Below are positions 51,877 to 62,765 of a DNA stretch of 64,000 nt, one piece after another. How positions within the stretch are numbered: the stretch's first letter is position 1; every line of letters begins with the position of its first letter. The translations under genes were made by a program, and so were the position numbers. This DNA is from Aliiroseovarius zhejiangensis (lineage in GTDB: Bacteria; Pseudomonadota; Alphaproteobacteria; Rhodobacterales; Rhodobacteraceae). The notes under the pieces were generated by a model, which was given only the letters and a program-made list of their open reading frames with translations, searched no databases and was not told the DNA's origin. The DNA lies in the NCBI RefSeq assembly GCF_014656375.1, contig NZ_BNCH01000005.1, positions 62,001 through 126,000 of the forward strand. The letters run 5' to 3'.

Positions 51877-52995
51877 ATGAAGATCAGTATCGAACGCGGC
51901 GCGCTGCTAAAGGCCGTGTCACAGGCGCAATCCGTTGTTGAACGCCGCAACACCATTCCCATTCTGGCAAACGTCCTGATCGAAGCCGAAGGCAACAGCG
52001 TCTCGTTTCGCGCCACCGATCTGGATATCGAGGTTGTCGACAAGACCGATGCCATGGTCGAACGTGCAGGTGCCACCACGGTCTCGGCCGTGACCCTGCA
52101 CGAGATTGTGCGCAAGCTGCCTGACGGCGCGCTGGTGCAACTGACCGATGATGGCGCAACGGGTCGCCTGACGGTCGAGGCCGGGCGTTCGAACTTCTCG
52201 CTTGCCACGCTGCCGAAAGAAGATTTCCCGGTGATGGCCTCGTCCGAGTATTCGGCCAACTTCTCGGCCCCCGCGCCGGTCTTGCGCCGCCTGTTCGACA
52301 AGTCGAAATTCGCGATCTCAACGGAAGAGACGCGCTATTACCTGAACGGTGTCTATATGCACGTGGCCGATGCCGAAGGCGGCAAGGTGCTGCGCTGTGT
52401 CGCCACCGACGGGCACCGTCTGGCCCGCATCGACGCCGACCTGCCCGCAGGTGCTGCGGAGATGCCCGGCGTGATCGTTCCCCGCAAGACCGTGGGCGAG
52501 CTGCGCAAGCTTTTGGATGATGACGATGCGACCATTGCCGTGTCCGTATCGGAAACAAAGATCCGCTTTGCCACGCCCGCGATCACCCTGACTTCGAAGG
52601 TGATCGACGGCACCTTCCCTGACTACACCCGCGTCATTCCCACCGGAAACACCCGTAAGCTGGAGGTCGACGCGACCGAGTTCGCGCAGGCCGTTGATCG
52701 TGTGGCCACCGTGTCCAGCGAACGGTCGCGCGCGGTCAAGCTGCAACTGGACGAAGACCGGCTGATCCTGTCGGTGAATGCACCGGATGCGGGCGCGGCC
52801 GAGGAAGAACTGGCCGTGGCCTATGGCGATGAACGGTTGGAAATCGGCTTCAACGCCAAGTATCTGCTTGAAATCGCCAGCCAGGTGGACCGTGAAAACG
52901 CGGTGTTCATGTTCAATTCGTCCGGCGACCCGACCCTGATGCGCGAAGGCAACGACACCAGCGCCGTCTATGTCGTCATGCCGATGCGTGTTTGA
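51877..52995 (+). CDS. dnaN: DNA polymerase III sliding clamp beta
   Basis: The beta clamp, 372 residues, which tethers polymerase III to DNA. N-terminal MKISIERGALLKAVSQAQSVVERRNTIPILANVLIEA (key words AQSVVERRNTIPIL), and C-terminal NAVFMFNSSGDPTLMREGNDTSAVYVVMPMRV (key words PTLMRE, VVMPMRV) are diagnostic. The ribosome site AGGAGTG precedes the ATG. It lies 135 bases after dnaA and 67 bases before recF. Confidence 0.98.
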   Translation: MKISIERGALLKAVSQAQSVVERRNTIPILANVLIEAEGNSVSFRATDLDIEVVDKTDAMVERAGATTVSAVTLHEIVRKLPDGALVQLTDDGATGRLTVEAGRSNFSLATLPKEDFPVMASSEYSANFSAPAPVLRRLFDKSKFAISTEETRYYLNGVYMHVADAEGGKVLRCVATDGHRLARIDADLPAGAAEMPGVIVPRKTVGELRKLLDDDDATIAVSVSETKIRFATPAITLTSKVIDGTFPDYTRVIPTGNTRKLEVDATEFAQAVDRVATVSSERSRAVKLQLDEDRLILSVNAPDAGAAEEELAVAYGDERLEIGFNAKYLLEIASQVDRENAVFMFNSSGDPTLMREGNDTSAVYVVMPMRV

Positions 52996-53062
52996 CCGGG
53001 ACCGCACCGCCACCTGATGCCCCGGCGGGCATTTTTGCGAACCGATACGGACAGGGGGCGTG

Positions 53063-54169
53063 ATGCTGGCCCTGCGTGAGCTGACACTCAGCCATTTCCG
53101 AAGCCACCGCATCGCGCGGCTGTCGCTGGATGGGCGGCCCGTGGCCATTCATGGCCGCAACGGCGCGGGCAAGACCAACATTCTGGAAGCGGTGTCGATG
53201 CTGTCGCCCGGTCGCGGCCTGCGCCGCGCCACGGTGGACGAGATGATCCGCCGCCCCGAAGGCGTCGGCTGGAAAGTCACCGCCACCCTGCAAAGCCTTC
53301 ACCAGATGCACGAGGTTGAAACCTGGGTCGAAGCGGGCAGCCCCCGACAGGTGCGGATTGATGGCAAGACCGCGCCACAGGTCGCCCTTGGCCGGATCGC
53401 GCGCATCGTCTGGCTGATTCCGGTGATGGACCGTCTGTGGGTCGAGGGGGCCGAGGGGCGCAGGCGGTTTCTGGACCGCATGACCATGAGCTTTGAACCT
53501 GACCACGCCGACGCTGTGCTGACCTATGAAAAAGCGATGCGCGAACGCAACCGGCTGTTGAAGGATGGTCAGCGCGACGATCATTGGTATGGCGCGCTGG
53601 AAAGCCAGATGGCCCGCGCCGCCACCGACATCATCGCAAATCGCGCCGCCACGCTGTCGCAACTCGCCGCTGCGCAGGCCGAGGCCGAAACCGCCTTTCC
53701 CACCGCAAATTTGTCTCTGATCCAGCCGGAAAGCACTGAATTGCCTGAAACCGAGACTGATCTGGCGCAGGCGTTCGCAGACAGCCGCCCGCGTGACCTT
53801 CTGGCCGGACGCACGCTGATCGGCCCGCATCGCACAGACCTTGCCGCCATCTATGCCGCCAAGGGCATCGCCGCGCGCGATTGTTCGACGGGTGAACAAA
53901 AGGCGCTGCTGGTGTCGCTGATCCTTGCCAATGGTCGCGCGATTGCGCGGGATTTCGGCGCCCCGCCCATCCTGTTGTTGGACGAAGTCGCGGCCCATCT
54001 TGACGCCACCCGCCGCGCCGCGCTGTATGACGAGGTCTGCGCCTTGGGGTCGCAGGCATTCATGACCGGCACCGGCCCGGAACTGTTTGCAGAACTGGGC
54101 GACCGTGCCAGCCATTTCGAAGTCAGCGAGGTCGATGGCACCTCGCGCATAGAAGAGGTGACACAATGA
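53063..54169 (+). CDS. recF: DNA replication and repair protein RecF
   Basis: An SMC-like ATPase of 368 residues in recombinational gap repair. LTLSHFRSHRIARLSL starts the family fold; Walker A is GRNGAGKTNILEAVSML (about 33), the signature SPGRGLR follows, and CSTGEQKALLVSLILA and LLLDEVAAHLD are the ABC signature and Walker B. An adjacent GTG (53060) is an alternative start. Its stop overlaps the next gene by 4 bases. Confidence 0.96.
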   Translation: MLALRELTLSHFRSHRIARLSLDGRPVAIHGRNGAGKTNILEAVSMLSPGRGLRRATVDEMIRRPEGVGWKVTATLQSLHQMHEVETWVEAGSPRQVRIDGKTAPQVALGRIARIVWLIPVMDRLWVEGAEGRRRFLDRMTMSFEPDHADAVLTYEKAMRERNRLLKDGQRDDHWYGALESQMARAATDIIANRAATLSQLAAAQAEAETAFPTANLSLIQPESTELPETETDLAQAFADSRPRDLLAGRTLIGPHRTDLAAIYAAKGIAARDCSTGEQKALLVSLILANGRAIARDFGAPPILLLDEVAAHLDATRRAALYDEVCALGSQAFMTGTGPELFAELGDRASHFEVSEVDGTSRIEEVTQ

Positions 54170-54582
54170 AAACCAACCGCGTGAGCCTGATCACCCTTGG
54201 CGTCAAAGACCTTGCCCGCGCCCGCGCCTTCTATGAAGCCATCGGGTGGGAGCCCTCGGGCGTGGAGGACAAGGTGGTGTTCTACGACATGAACGGCATG
54301 AAATTCGGGTTCTATACGCTGGAGGGATTGGCGAACGACACAGGGCGCAAGGTCGAAGACCTGAAAACCGGCGCCATGACCCTTGCGCAATGCTTCCCGA
54401 CCGAGGCCGAAGTGGATGCAGCCTACGAAGCCGCCTTGGCCGCTGGGGCCACCGCGGTCGCCCGCCCGGAAAAGGTCTTTTGGGGCGGATATTCCGGCTA
54501 CATTGCCGACCCCGACGGGCATCTTTGGGAATACGCCATGAACCCGTTTTGGGATTTGGACGAAGACGGCCACCTGAAATGA
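54166..54582 (+). CDS. VOC (glyoxalase/dioxygenase) superfamily protein
   Basis: A protein of 138 residues with the VOC fold: VSLITLGVKDLARARAFYEAIGW at the N-terminus, and WGGYSGYIADPDGHLWEYAMNPFW at the end (key words GYIADPDGHLWEYA). Members include glyoxalases, dioxygenases and antibiotic-binding proteins; the substrate is unknown. It overlaps recF and the next gene by 4 bases (ATGA) on each side, so it is part of the dnaN-recF transcript. Confidence 0.85.
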   Translation: MKTNRVSLITLGVKDLARARAFYEAIGWEPSGVEDKVVFYDMNGMKFGFYTLEGLANDTGRKVEDLKTGAMTLAQCFPTEAEVDAAYEAALAAGATAVARPEKVFWGGYSGYIADPDGHLWEYAMNPFWDLDEDGHLK

Positions 54583-55199
54583 CGATCACGCTGGCAGAGC
54601 TTGGCTTCTATATCATCGGTCTTTACATCCTGTTTCTGACGCCCGGCCCGGTCTGGGTCGCACTGGTGGCGCGGGTCATGTCAGGTGGGTTTGCACAGGC
54701 CTGGCCCCTTGCGATGGGCGTCGCCATCGGAGACATCTTCTGGTCCGTGCTCGCCGCCCTTGGCATGGGCTGGGTCGCGTCCAGCTTCGGCAGCGCGATG
54801 CTGGTTCTGAAAATCGTGGCAGCCCTGTTCTTCGTCTGGCTGGGCGTGACCATCATCCGCTCTGCCGACCACAAGATCACCAAAGATCGCAAACTGACCC
54901 GCCCCGGCATCTGGGCGGGCTTCGTCGCAGGCCTGATCGTCATCCTGGCCAACCCCAAGGCGATCCTGTTCTACATGGGCGTCCTGCCGGGCTTCTTCGA
55001 CCTGTCACGCCTGACCGCACCGGATGTGGTAGCAATCGGCGCCGCGTCCTTCCTTGTGCCGCTGACGGGCAACCTTGGCATGGCGTTCTTCATTGATCGC
55101 GCGCGTCAATTACTGTCTTCACCGAACAGCTTGCGGCGCATGAATCTGGCCGCTGGGAGCCTGTTGATTCTGGTCGGTCTGATCATCCCATTCACCTAG
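54579..55199 (+). CDS. LysE-family amino acid/metabolite exporter
   Basis: A membrane protein of 206 residues with about six helices. The N-terminal LYILFLTPGPVWVALVARVMSGG has the LysE/RhtB motif TPGP; AWPLAMGVAIGDIFWSVLAALG and IVILANPKAILFYMGVLPGFFDL (key words NPKAILFYMGVLPGF) are characteristic. It exports amino acids or related small molecules. Translational coupling to the VOC gene (ATGA) is unusual for a replication locus and suggests the two act together. Confidence 0.88.
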   Translation: MTITLAELGFYIIGLYILFLTPGPVWVALVARVMSGGFAQAWPLAMGVAIGDIFWSVLAALGMGWVASSFGSAMLVLKIVAALFFVWLGVTIIRSADHKITKDRKLTRPGIWAGFVAGLIVILANPKAILFYMGVLPGFFDLSRLTAPDVVAIGAASFLVPLTGNLGMAFFIDRARQLLSSPNSLRRMNLAAGSLLILVGLIIPFT

Positions 55200-55217
55200 G
55201 CGGAAAAGACCCCCTGT

Positions 55218-57718
<2,501 letters not shown>

Positions 57719-57785
57719 TTGCGGCGCAGCGCGCGGAAACCAGAGCACTTACCGAGCTTCCAAACAGGCGATCACCAACGAGAAA

Positions 57786-57812
57786 GGGGCTGACACAATG
57801 TCAGCCCCTGTT
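57786..57812. terminator. Terminator between gyrB and the VPLPA-CTERM gene
   Basis: A perfect 10-base stem GGGGCTGACA/TGTCAGCCCC with loop CAA (57786-57808), followed by TGTTTC; the 5' side has AGAAA, so it can also act weakly for the convergent gene. Confidence 0.85.
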
Positions 57813-57834
57813 TCAATTCTGCGGGAACCCGGCC

Positions 57835-58581
57835 CTAGCTTTTACGACGTCGTCCAAGCGCACCAAGCGCACCCAAACCCGCAAGCAGCATCAGCCCCGC
57901 CGCAGGAAGCGGTACGGGTGATACCGTCAGGTTATCGAAGGCAACCCCGATCCCGCGGGTCTTGGTTCCATTGAACAGGAAATCCAGAGACATGATCCGG
58001 CTTCCACCCGCGTCAAAGCTGAACCCCCAAGCCTGTCCATTCAGGGACGAATGATTGTAGGTATTCATGAATGTCGGGCTCAGGATGCTGGATGTGCTCC
58101 CATCCTTGAAAGTTGCGATTACTTCCCAGCCTTCAGAGCCCTGAGAGGTGTTTCCGTCAATGTCCCAGATTTCGGCATTTACACTCGACGCCCCACCCAT
58201 GAAGCTAAGCGAAAACACCGGATTGAACTTGCTAAGATCACCCCGAAGCGACTTGGTCGATCTGAGGAAAAAACCGTCCAGCGAACTCGTCGCCCGGCCA
58301 GCCTCGGAATCATAGACTCCATTGCGGTCATTCAGGAAACCCTGCAGCCCGCCATCGGCACCGCCACTCGCCTCGACCGACATCGTATTGTCATTCACTG
58401 TCGAAATTTTGACTCTCGACAGGTTGCCGCTGGAATCCAACAGCCTCTCACCATCCCCCAAGACCTGGTTGTCAGAATAACCCGATTCAAAATTTACCAA
58501 GGTCGCCGCGGACCCGATTGCGGGCACAAGGCCCAGGGTGAGGGCGACAACGGAAACTAAAACACTCGCTCTCTTAATCAT
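57835..58581 (-). CDS. Exported protein with VPLPA-CTERM sorting signal
   Basis: A secreted protein of 248 residues. It has an N-terminal signal (KRASVLVSVVALTLGLVPAIGSA), a beta-rich middle with several asparagine, glycine and serine stretches, and the C-terminal tripartite sorting tag VPLPAAGLMLLAGLGALGALGRRRKS (motif VPLPA, one hydrophobic helix, then RRRKS). Tags of this VPLPA-CTERM class (TIGR03370) are typical of Rhodobacteraceae and are processed by an exosortase-like system. The middle resembles exported PEP-CTERM-type proteins, but I do not recognise a named domain. It is monocistronic; no exosortase gene is in the window. Confidence 0.85.
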   Translation of the reverse strand: MIKRASVLVSVVALTLGLVPAIGSAATLVNFESGYSDNQVLGDGERLLDSSGNLSRVKISTVNDNTMSVEASGGADGGLQGFLNDRNGVYDSEAGRATSSLDGFFLRSTKSLRGDLSKFNPVFSLSFMGGASSVNAEIWDIDGNTSQGSEGWEVIATFKDGSTSSILSPTFMNTYNHSSLNGQAWGFSFDAGGSRIMSLDFLFNGTKTRGIGVAFDNLTVSPVPLPAAGLMLLAGLGALGALGRRRKS

Positions 58582-58845
58582 TAAACCCAACTCCACCAAA
58601 CTCAAATCTGTCCCTATTTCGCACCCTTCTGGATGTGTCGTCCACATAAATCACATTGATTCGCCTTAAAGTGGCCACATTCCGGCGCATCCCGGAAACG
58701 GTTCAAATCTAAAGAGAATTATGTGTCCCTGCCGGAGACAGTGCGCCGCTAATCGCTTTCACTCAACAGCTGTCGATTCAGCACGGGTATCCCGTTTGAG
58801 GGACAGTGTCCAAAGGGTTCAGGAAGGCAAGAAGTGGGTTGGAAG
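58582..58845. other. Spacer between the VPLPA-CTERM gene and tRNA-Thr
   Basis: 264 bases holding the promoter of the VPLPA-CTERM gene. An inverted repeat TTCCGG-cgcatc-CCGGAA lies at 58680-58697, about 100 bases upstream of that gene. No other gene is evident. Confidence 0.45.
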
Positions 58846-58921
58846 TGGTGCCGCTGAAGGGACTCGAACCCCCGACCCCATCATTACGAATGACGTGCTC
58901 TACCAGCTGAGCTACAGCGGC
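58846..58921 (-). tRNA. tRNA-Thr (anticodon CGT)
   Basis: A 76-base tRNA with encoded CCA, on the minus strand. The acceptor GCCGCTG pairs with CAGCGGC; the anticodon arm CGTCA-TTCGTAA-TGATG gives anticodon CGT. The D arm AGCTCAGCTGGTAGAGC and the T arm are normal. Confidence 0.97.
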
Positions 58922-59092
58922 CCACAAATGGCTGCCACCCATAAAGCGCAGCAGCGATCGGGGTTGTAGACGCGGGGCGTTGGCTGTGCAAGCGAATTTC
59001 GCGCCCCTTGCAAGCCCGGCGCGATGTTTTCATGTCAGAAACAGGCCCGGTCATCAGCGCCCGTGCCCTCCACACACCTTTGCCCCGGCAGG

Positions 59093-60595
59093 TCAGGGTT
59101 TTGGCGCATCCGCTTCCTCGGGGCTGTCAATGTCAGCATCCACCAGTTCGGCCTCCAACACATCGTCTTGCGGCCCATCTTCCGGGTCAAGCAATTCGGT
59201 GGTGTCGTCGACAGCTTCGGTTTCACCGACAATCAGAGGCAGCATTTCGGCGCCCCCCTGCATCGCGTGATCGGTTTCCGGAGCAGGTTTCCAGGCCAGC
59301 GTGTCAAAGCCCTGACAGCCGTCACAAATCGGGGTCCAGGCCGCGTGCACATGGTTGCAGTTGTCGCACACCCATTGCGGACCCCGCGGGGCGGTCACGG
59401 CGCGGGCCAGCAACGCGCGGACGGTCTGGTCATCCGCGCCCTCGCCCCTTTCAATTGCAGCAAGCAGTGTCAGGGCCCGCTGGCTGGGCAATACTTCGGG
59501 CAGATCGCCCAGCGCCTTGCGCGCTTCGGTGTAGTTTTCAGCAGCAATGTTGAGTTCGGTCAGCAACATCCGCGTTTCCGGGTCACCATCGCGGTGCTTG
59601 GTCAGTGCCCGGAACCGCACCAGACGATCGGCGGGCGTTTCATCGGGCACGATTTCGGCAAACGCGGCGGCGATGTCGGGGTGGGGCTGGGCGCTCCACG
59701 CCTTGATCAGAACGCGCGACGCATAGCGCGGCTTGCCCTGTTCGATATAGGTGCGCGCCGCCATCACCGCGGCGGGGACCAGATCGGGCGACAGGCGGTT
59801 GGCCTCGATCGCGGCTTCGCGGGCCTTGATGTCATTGCCTTCGTTCAGAACGCCCTTGGCTTCCGACAGTGCCAGAACCGCATCGCGCCGCTTGTGCACA
59901 TCACGCGGCAGGTCACCATATTTCAGCTTCGCCCCAAGTGTCTTGCGCGCGCCCGACCAATCATTATGCCGTGCTTGCAGACCCAGCAGAACATCCTGCG
60001 TTTCCGTGTGTCGCGGCTTCAGCGCAAAGGCCTTCTGCGCCAGCTTCATCGCGGTTTCGGTATCCCCTTCGGCCAGCTTTTGTTTCATGATCCCGCGCAC
60101 CCCGACAAACTGCGTGCGTTCATCTTTCAAAAGGCGCCGATAGACTTCGTCCGCCTTGCGCTTGTCGCCCGTCATCTCGGCGGCCTGCGCGGTCAGAAGG
60201 TTGGTCAATTCGGGACGATGCAGATATTTCTCGGCCCGGCTGGCCTTGGACATGGCCGTGCTGCCTTCGCCGGACGCCAGCGCGATCATGCCTTCGGCCA
60301 GCGCCTCATACCCCTTGCGTTCGCGCGAACGGTCGAAATAGCGCGAAATCGCCGTTTCGTCCCCGTTCACAAAGCGAATGAACGCCACCAGCAAGCCCAA
60401 GACGATAATCGCCAGCCAAATCGCAACCACCAGCAAGACGCCGGCAATCACGGCTTGAAGCGGTTCCAGATTGTATTCGGTCGCGCCAATGGCAATGCGA
60501 ATGCCCCCTTCGGTTTCCATCAGGAACCCGGCCCCAAGCGTCAGCAAGGCGATGGCAGTCACGAAAAGAATAATCTTGAAAAGAGACCAAAGCAT
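59093..60595 (-). CDS. hemY: HemY-like TPR membrane protein with C-terminal zinc ribbon
   Basis: A protein of 500 residues. Two N-terminal membrane helices, about 5-25 and 47-75, are followed by the HemY N-terminal domain (AISRYFDRSRERKGYEALAEGMIALASGEG) and tetratricopeptide-like helices to about 400. Near the C-terminus, cysteines 410, 413, 424 and 427 (CDNC...CDGC) form a zinc-ribbon-like motif, followed by an acidic tail. The protein named HemY in proteobacteria is not the protoporphyrinogen oxidase; its role in the tetrapyrrole locus is unclear. It is downstream of hemD and mic60, consistent with the hemC-hemD-hemX-hemY style operon. Confidence 0.85.
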   Translation of the reverse strand: MLWSLFKIILFVTAIALLTLGAGFLMETEGGIRIAIGATEYNLEPLQAVIAGVLLVVAIWLAIIVLGLLVAFIRFVNGDETAISRYFDRSRERKGYEALAEGMIALASGEGSTAMSKASRAEKYLHRPELTNLLTAQAAEMTGDKRKADEVYRRLLKDERTQFVGVRGIMKQKLAEGDTETAMKLAQKAFALKPRHTETQDVLLGLQARHNDWSGARKTLGAKLKYGDLPRDVHKRRDAVLALSEAKGVLNEGNDIKAREAAIEANRLSPDLVPAAVMAARTYIEQGKPRYASRVLIKAWSAQPHPDIAAAFAEIVPDETPADRLVRFRALTKHRDGDPETRMLLTELNIAAENYTEARKALGDLPEVLPSQRALTLLAAIERGEGADDQTVRALLARAVTAPRGPQWVCDNCNHVHAAWTPICDGCQGFDTLAWKPAPETDHAMQGGAEMLPLIVGETEAVDDTTELLDPEDGPQDDVLEAELVDADIDSPEEADAPKP

Positions 60596-60605
60596 CGGTG
60601 CGTCC

Positions 60606-61895
60606 TTACTTGCTGTTCACGTGCTGGGCCAGGGCTTGCGCGGCCTCAAGCGTATCTTTGCGGGCGGTGGCATCTGCGATCCAGGCGGACAGGGCAGGTT
60701 TGCCAGCCTCGGGCATCGCCTCAAGCTCGCTCAAAGCGGCCGCGATCCGACCATCCTTCAATGCCGCCTCGGCGCGGGACAGGATGGCGTCGGGGTCGTC
60801 GCCCTCTTTCGGTTCCAGAGACCGGGCCCCAAGCTGGGTGCGGAAAAAGGCCGTGACACGGTCCATTTCGCCATCCCTGACCGCTGCCCGGATCGACGCG
60901 TCCAGGGCTGCGCGCGCCGCCTCGGGGAAGCGTGCCTGCAAGGTGGCCAACGTGATGATCCCGTCTGCGGCATGGGCCGACAGCGCGTCGGGCGCTTCAA
61001 CACCAGCGTTTTCGGTCAGGTCAAACAGCGCATCACCATAAGGCTGCCCGCTTTCCAGCGCTGCCAGAACGCGTGACATCGCGGCCCGTGCCGCAGCAGC
61101 TTTGGCGGCTTCGGCGGCGCTGACCTCAAGCGTTTCGGCCTGATCCTGCGCCGCGCTGATCCGTTCAAGCTCGGCATCCAGCATCTGGCGCATCTGCTGT
61201 AGTTCACGCTCATAAGCCGCTGCCGCAGCGGCGGCCGCTTCCATTCCCGAACCTTGCGGCAGTTTCTCGACCGTGTGAACGCGGTTTTCCAGATCGGTCA
61301 GCTTTTGGGACATGGCCTCGTACTGCACGCGAATCTGGTCCAGTTGCCCGGTCAGTTCGCCGCGCAGTTCATCAAGACCAGTATCCTGCTGCAACGCAGT
61401 CAATGCCGCTCCTTGCGACGAGGTCGCCCCCTCGATCTCGGACACACGGTCGCCAAGTTCGGTCAGCTTGACCTCGACCGGATCCACATCGGGCTGACGG
61501 GCAAAGGGCCACTGGTCGGGATACCGCGCCGCGCCAAAGCCCAGAGCCGCCGCGACAGCCCCGCCCAGCAAAAGCGGCACAAAGACAGACCCACCGCGCG
61601 CAGCGGGTGTGTCAGCCGAAGTATCAGATGGCTCGGACGTCGTTTCATCAGGCTGCGGGTCAGCCAAATCATCTTTCGCGGGCACCACGTCCGCCTCGGC
61701 GTCGGGCGTCTTGCCATCCGGCGCCTCGGCTTCCGGCGGATCGGACGTCTCAGGCGCCTCGGGCGCTTGTTCCGGTGTATCAGTGACTGTTGGCCGGTCG
61801 TCCGGCTTCGGTTTTGCGGTTTTGGGTTCGTCAACGACAACGGCGTCTTCGACCGTCTCTGGCTTATCCTTGGCTGGTTTGCGGGGCTTGGCCAA
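60606..61895 (-). CDS. Mic60/mitofilin-like inner-membrane protein
   Basis: A protein of 429 residues. The first ~95 are a highly acidic, proline-rich disordered stretch, then one membrane helix (VFVPLLLGGAVAAALGFGAA, about 102-121), a long coiled-coil region (about 140-280) and a C-terminal mitofilin-type domain. Alphaproteobacterial Mic60 shapes the intracytoplasmic membrane, as its mitochondrial relative shapes cristae. It starts at TTG (61895), with GAGAGG 9 bases upstream. It lies between hemD and hemY, which is the conserved genomic place of alphaproteobacterial Mic60. Confidence 0.85.
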   Translation of the reverse strand: MAKPRKPAKDKPETVEDAVVVDEPKTAKPKPDDRPTVTDTPEQAPEAPETSDPPEAEAPDGKTPDAEADVVPAKDDLADPQPDETTSEPSDTSADTPAARGGSVFVPLLLGGAVAAALGFGAARYPDQWPFARQPDVDPVEVKLTELGDRVSEIEGATSSQGAALTALQQDTGLDELRGELTGQLDQIRVQYEAMSQKLTDLENRVHTVEKLPQGSGMEAAAAAAAAYERELQQMRQMLDAELERISAAQDQAETLEVSAAEAAKAAAARAAMSRVLAALESGQPYGDALFDLTENAGVEAPDALSAHAADGIITLATLQARFPEAARAALDASIRAAVRDGEMDRVTAFFRTQLGARSLEPKEGDDPDAILSRAEAALKDGRIAAALSELEAMPEAGKPALSAWIADATARKDTLEAAQALAQHVNSK

Positions 61896-61982
61896 TTTCG
61901 GAACCTCTCGAATCTCTTAAAGAAAATCACGGTGCGTCTGCGGTTTCAGCTTAGCTTGCGACCCCGGATGGCTCAAGCAAGG

Positions 61983-62675
61983 TCAGTGTCGCAGGGCGGC
62001 GATTGTCCGGTCGACCATTTCTGATCCGGTGGGTTCGGTGGCCACCTCGCTGGACCCGCCAGTCTCGCTCCGCCAGACCTCGGCCACCGCATCGCTGATG
62101 GCAATGACGTGCACGTCGGGTCCGATCGTCGTGATCGCCTGCCCAACCAACCTTGCCGAGCGGGGCGAAAAAAGGGGAAGGATCGCAGGACGCTCCCCTT
62201 CCAGCACATGACGGGCCGCATTAGTCAGGGGCAGATCTTCCTGCCGGTATGTCTGCGCCGACCGCGCGTTCACCGACCGGTGCGACAGCGCGGCAGGAAA
62301 ATCGGTCGCCACATGCGATCCGCGCAAGTAAAGCACCGCCCCCGGATCGGGCTGAGTGTCCATCCACGCCAGCAAAGCCGCTGCATCCAGCGCACAATGG
62401 CACACCTCGCCCCCCGCCTGCGTTACCGCTTCGGCGGTGCGTGTGCCCACGCAAAAGACCCGCTTTCCCTGCAATGAACCCTGGATCGCGTGGACAGAGG
62501 TGGCAATCACCACGTCAATACCGGACAGATCGGGCCAATCCCCGGTCGGAACGATATTCAGGATCGGTGACAGCACCACCGGGATCTTATGCCCCAGATC
62601 CGTTTCGATTTGGGTCAACATCTGGCTGGCACTAAGTGCCGGCCGGGTCAGTACCAGGGTCTTTTGGGTCGACAT
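61983..62675 (-). CDS. hemD: Uroporphyrinogen-III synthase
   Basis: A protein of 230 residues that closes and inverts ring D of hydroxymethylbilane, on the way to haem, cobalamin and bacteriochlorophyll. The family is very divergent; visible features are the N-terminal VLTRPALSASQMLTQIE, VVIATSVHAIQG, VFCVGTRTAEAVTQAG and the C-terminal ILPLFSPRSARLVGQ with VIAISDAVAE. Start 62675 is used; an in-frame extension to 62744 would run into the tsaD promoter. It is divergent from tsaD. hemC is not next to it in this window. Confidence 0.9.
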   Translation of the reverse strand: MSTQKTLVLTRPALSASQMLTQIETDLGHKIPVVLSPILNIVPTGDWPDLSGIDVVIATSVHAIQGSLQGKRVFCVGTRTAEAVTQAGGEVCHCALDAAALLAWMDTQPDPGAVLYLRGSHVATDFPAALSHRSVNARSAQTYRQEDLPLTNAARHVLEGERPAILPLFSPRSARLVGQAITTIGPDVHVIAISDAVAEVWRSETGGSSEVATEPTGSEMVDRTIAALRH

Positions 62676-62765
62676 GACGGGCCTGCCGGGATTGTCTGAG
62701 TTGCCCTGTGGTGTTACCCCGACCCAAGGCCAATCTGCAACCAATCCCGCCTGGACCTAAACGCA

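Noticed and set aside
59024-60856. Long plus-strand frame (610 codons) opposite hemY
   Set aside because: Antisense to the TPR/HemY gene, low-complexity arginine/histidine composition and no recognisable motif.
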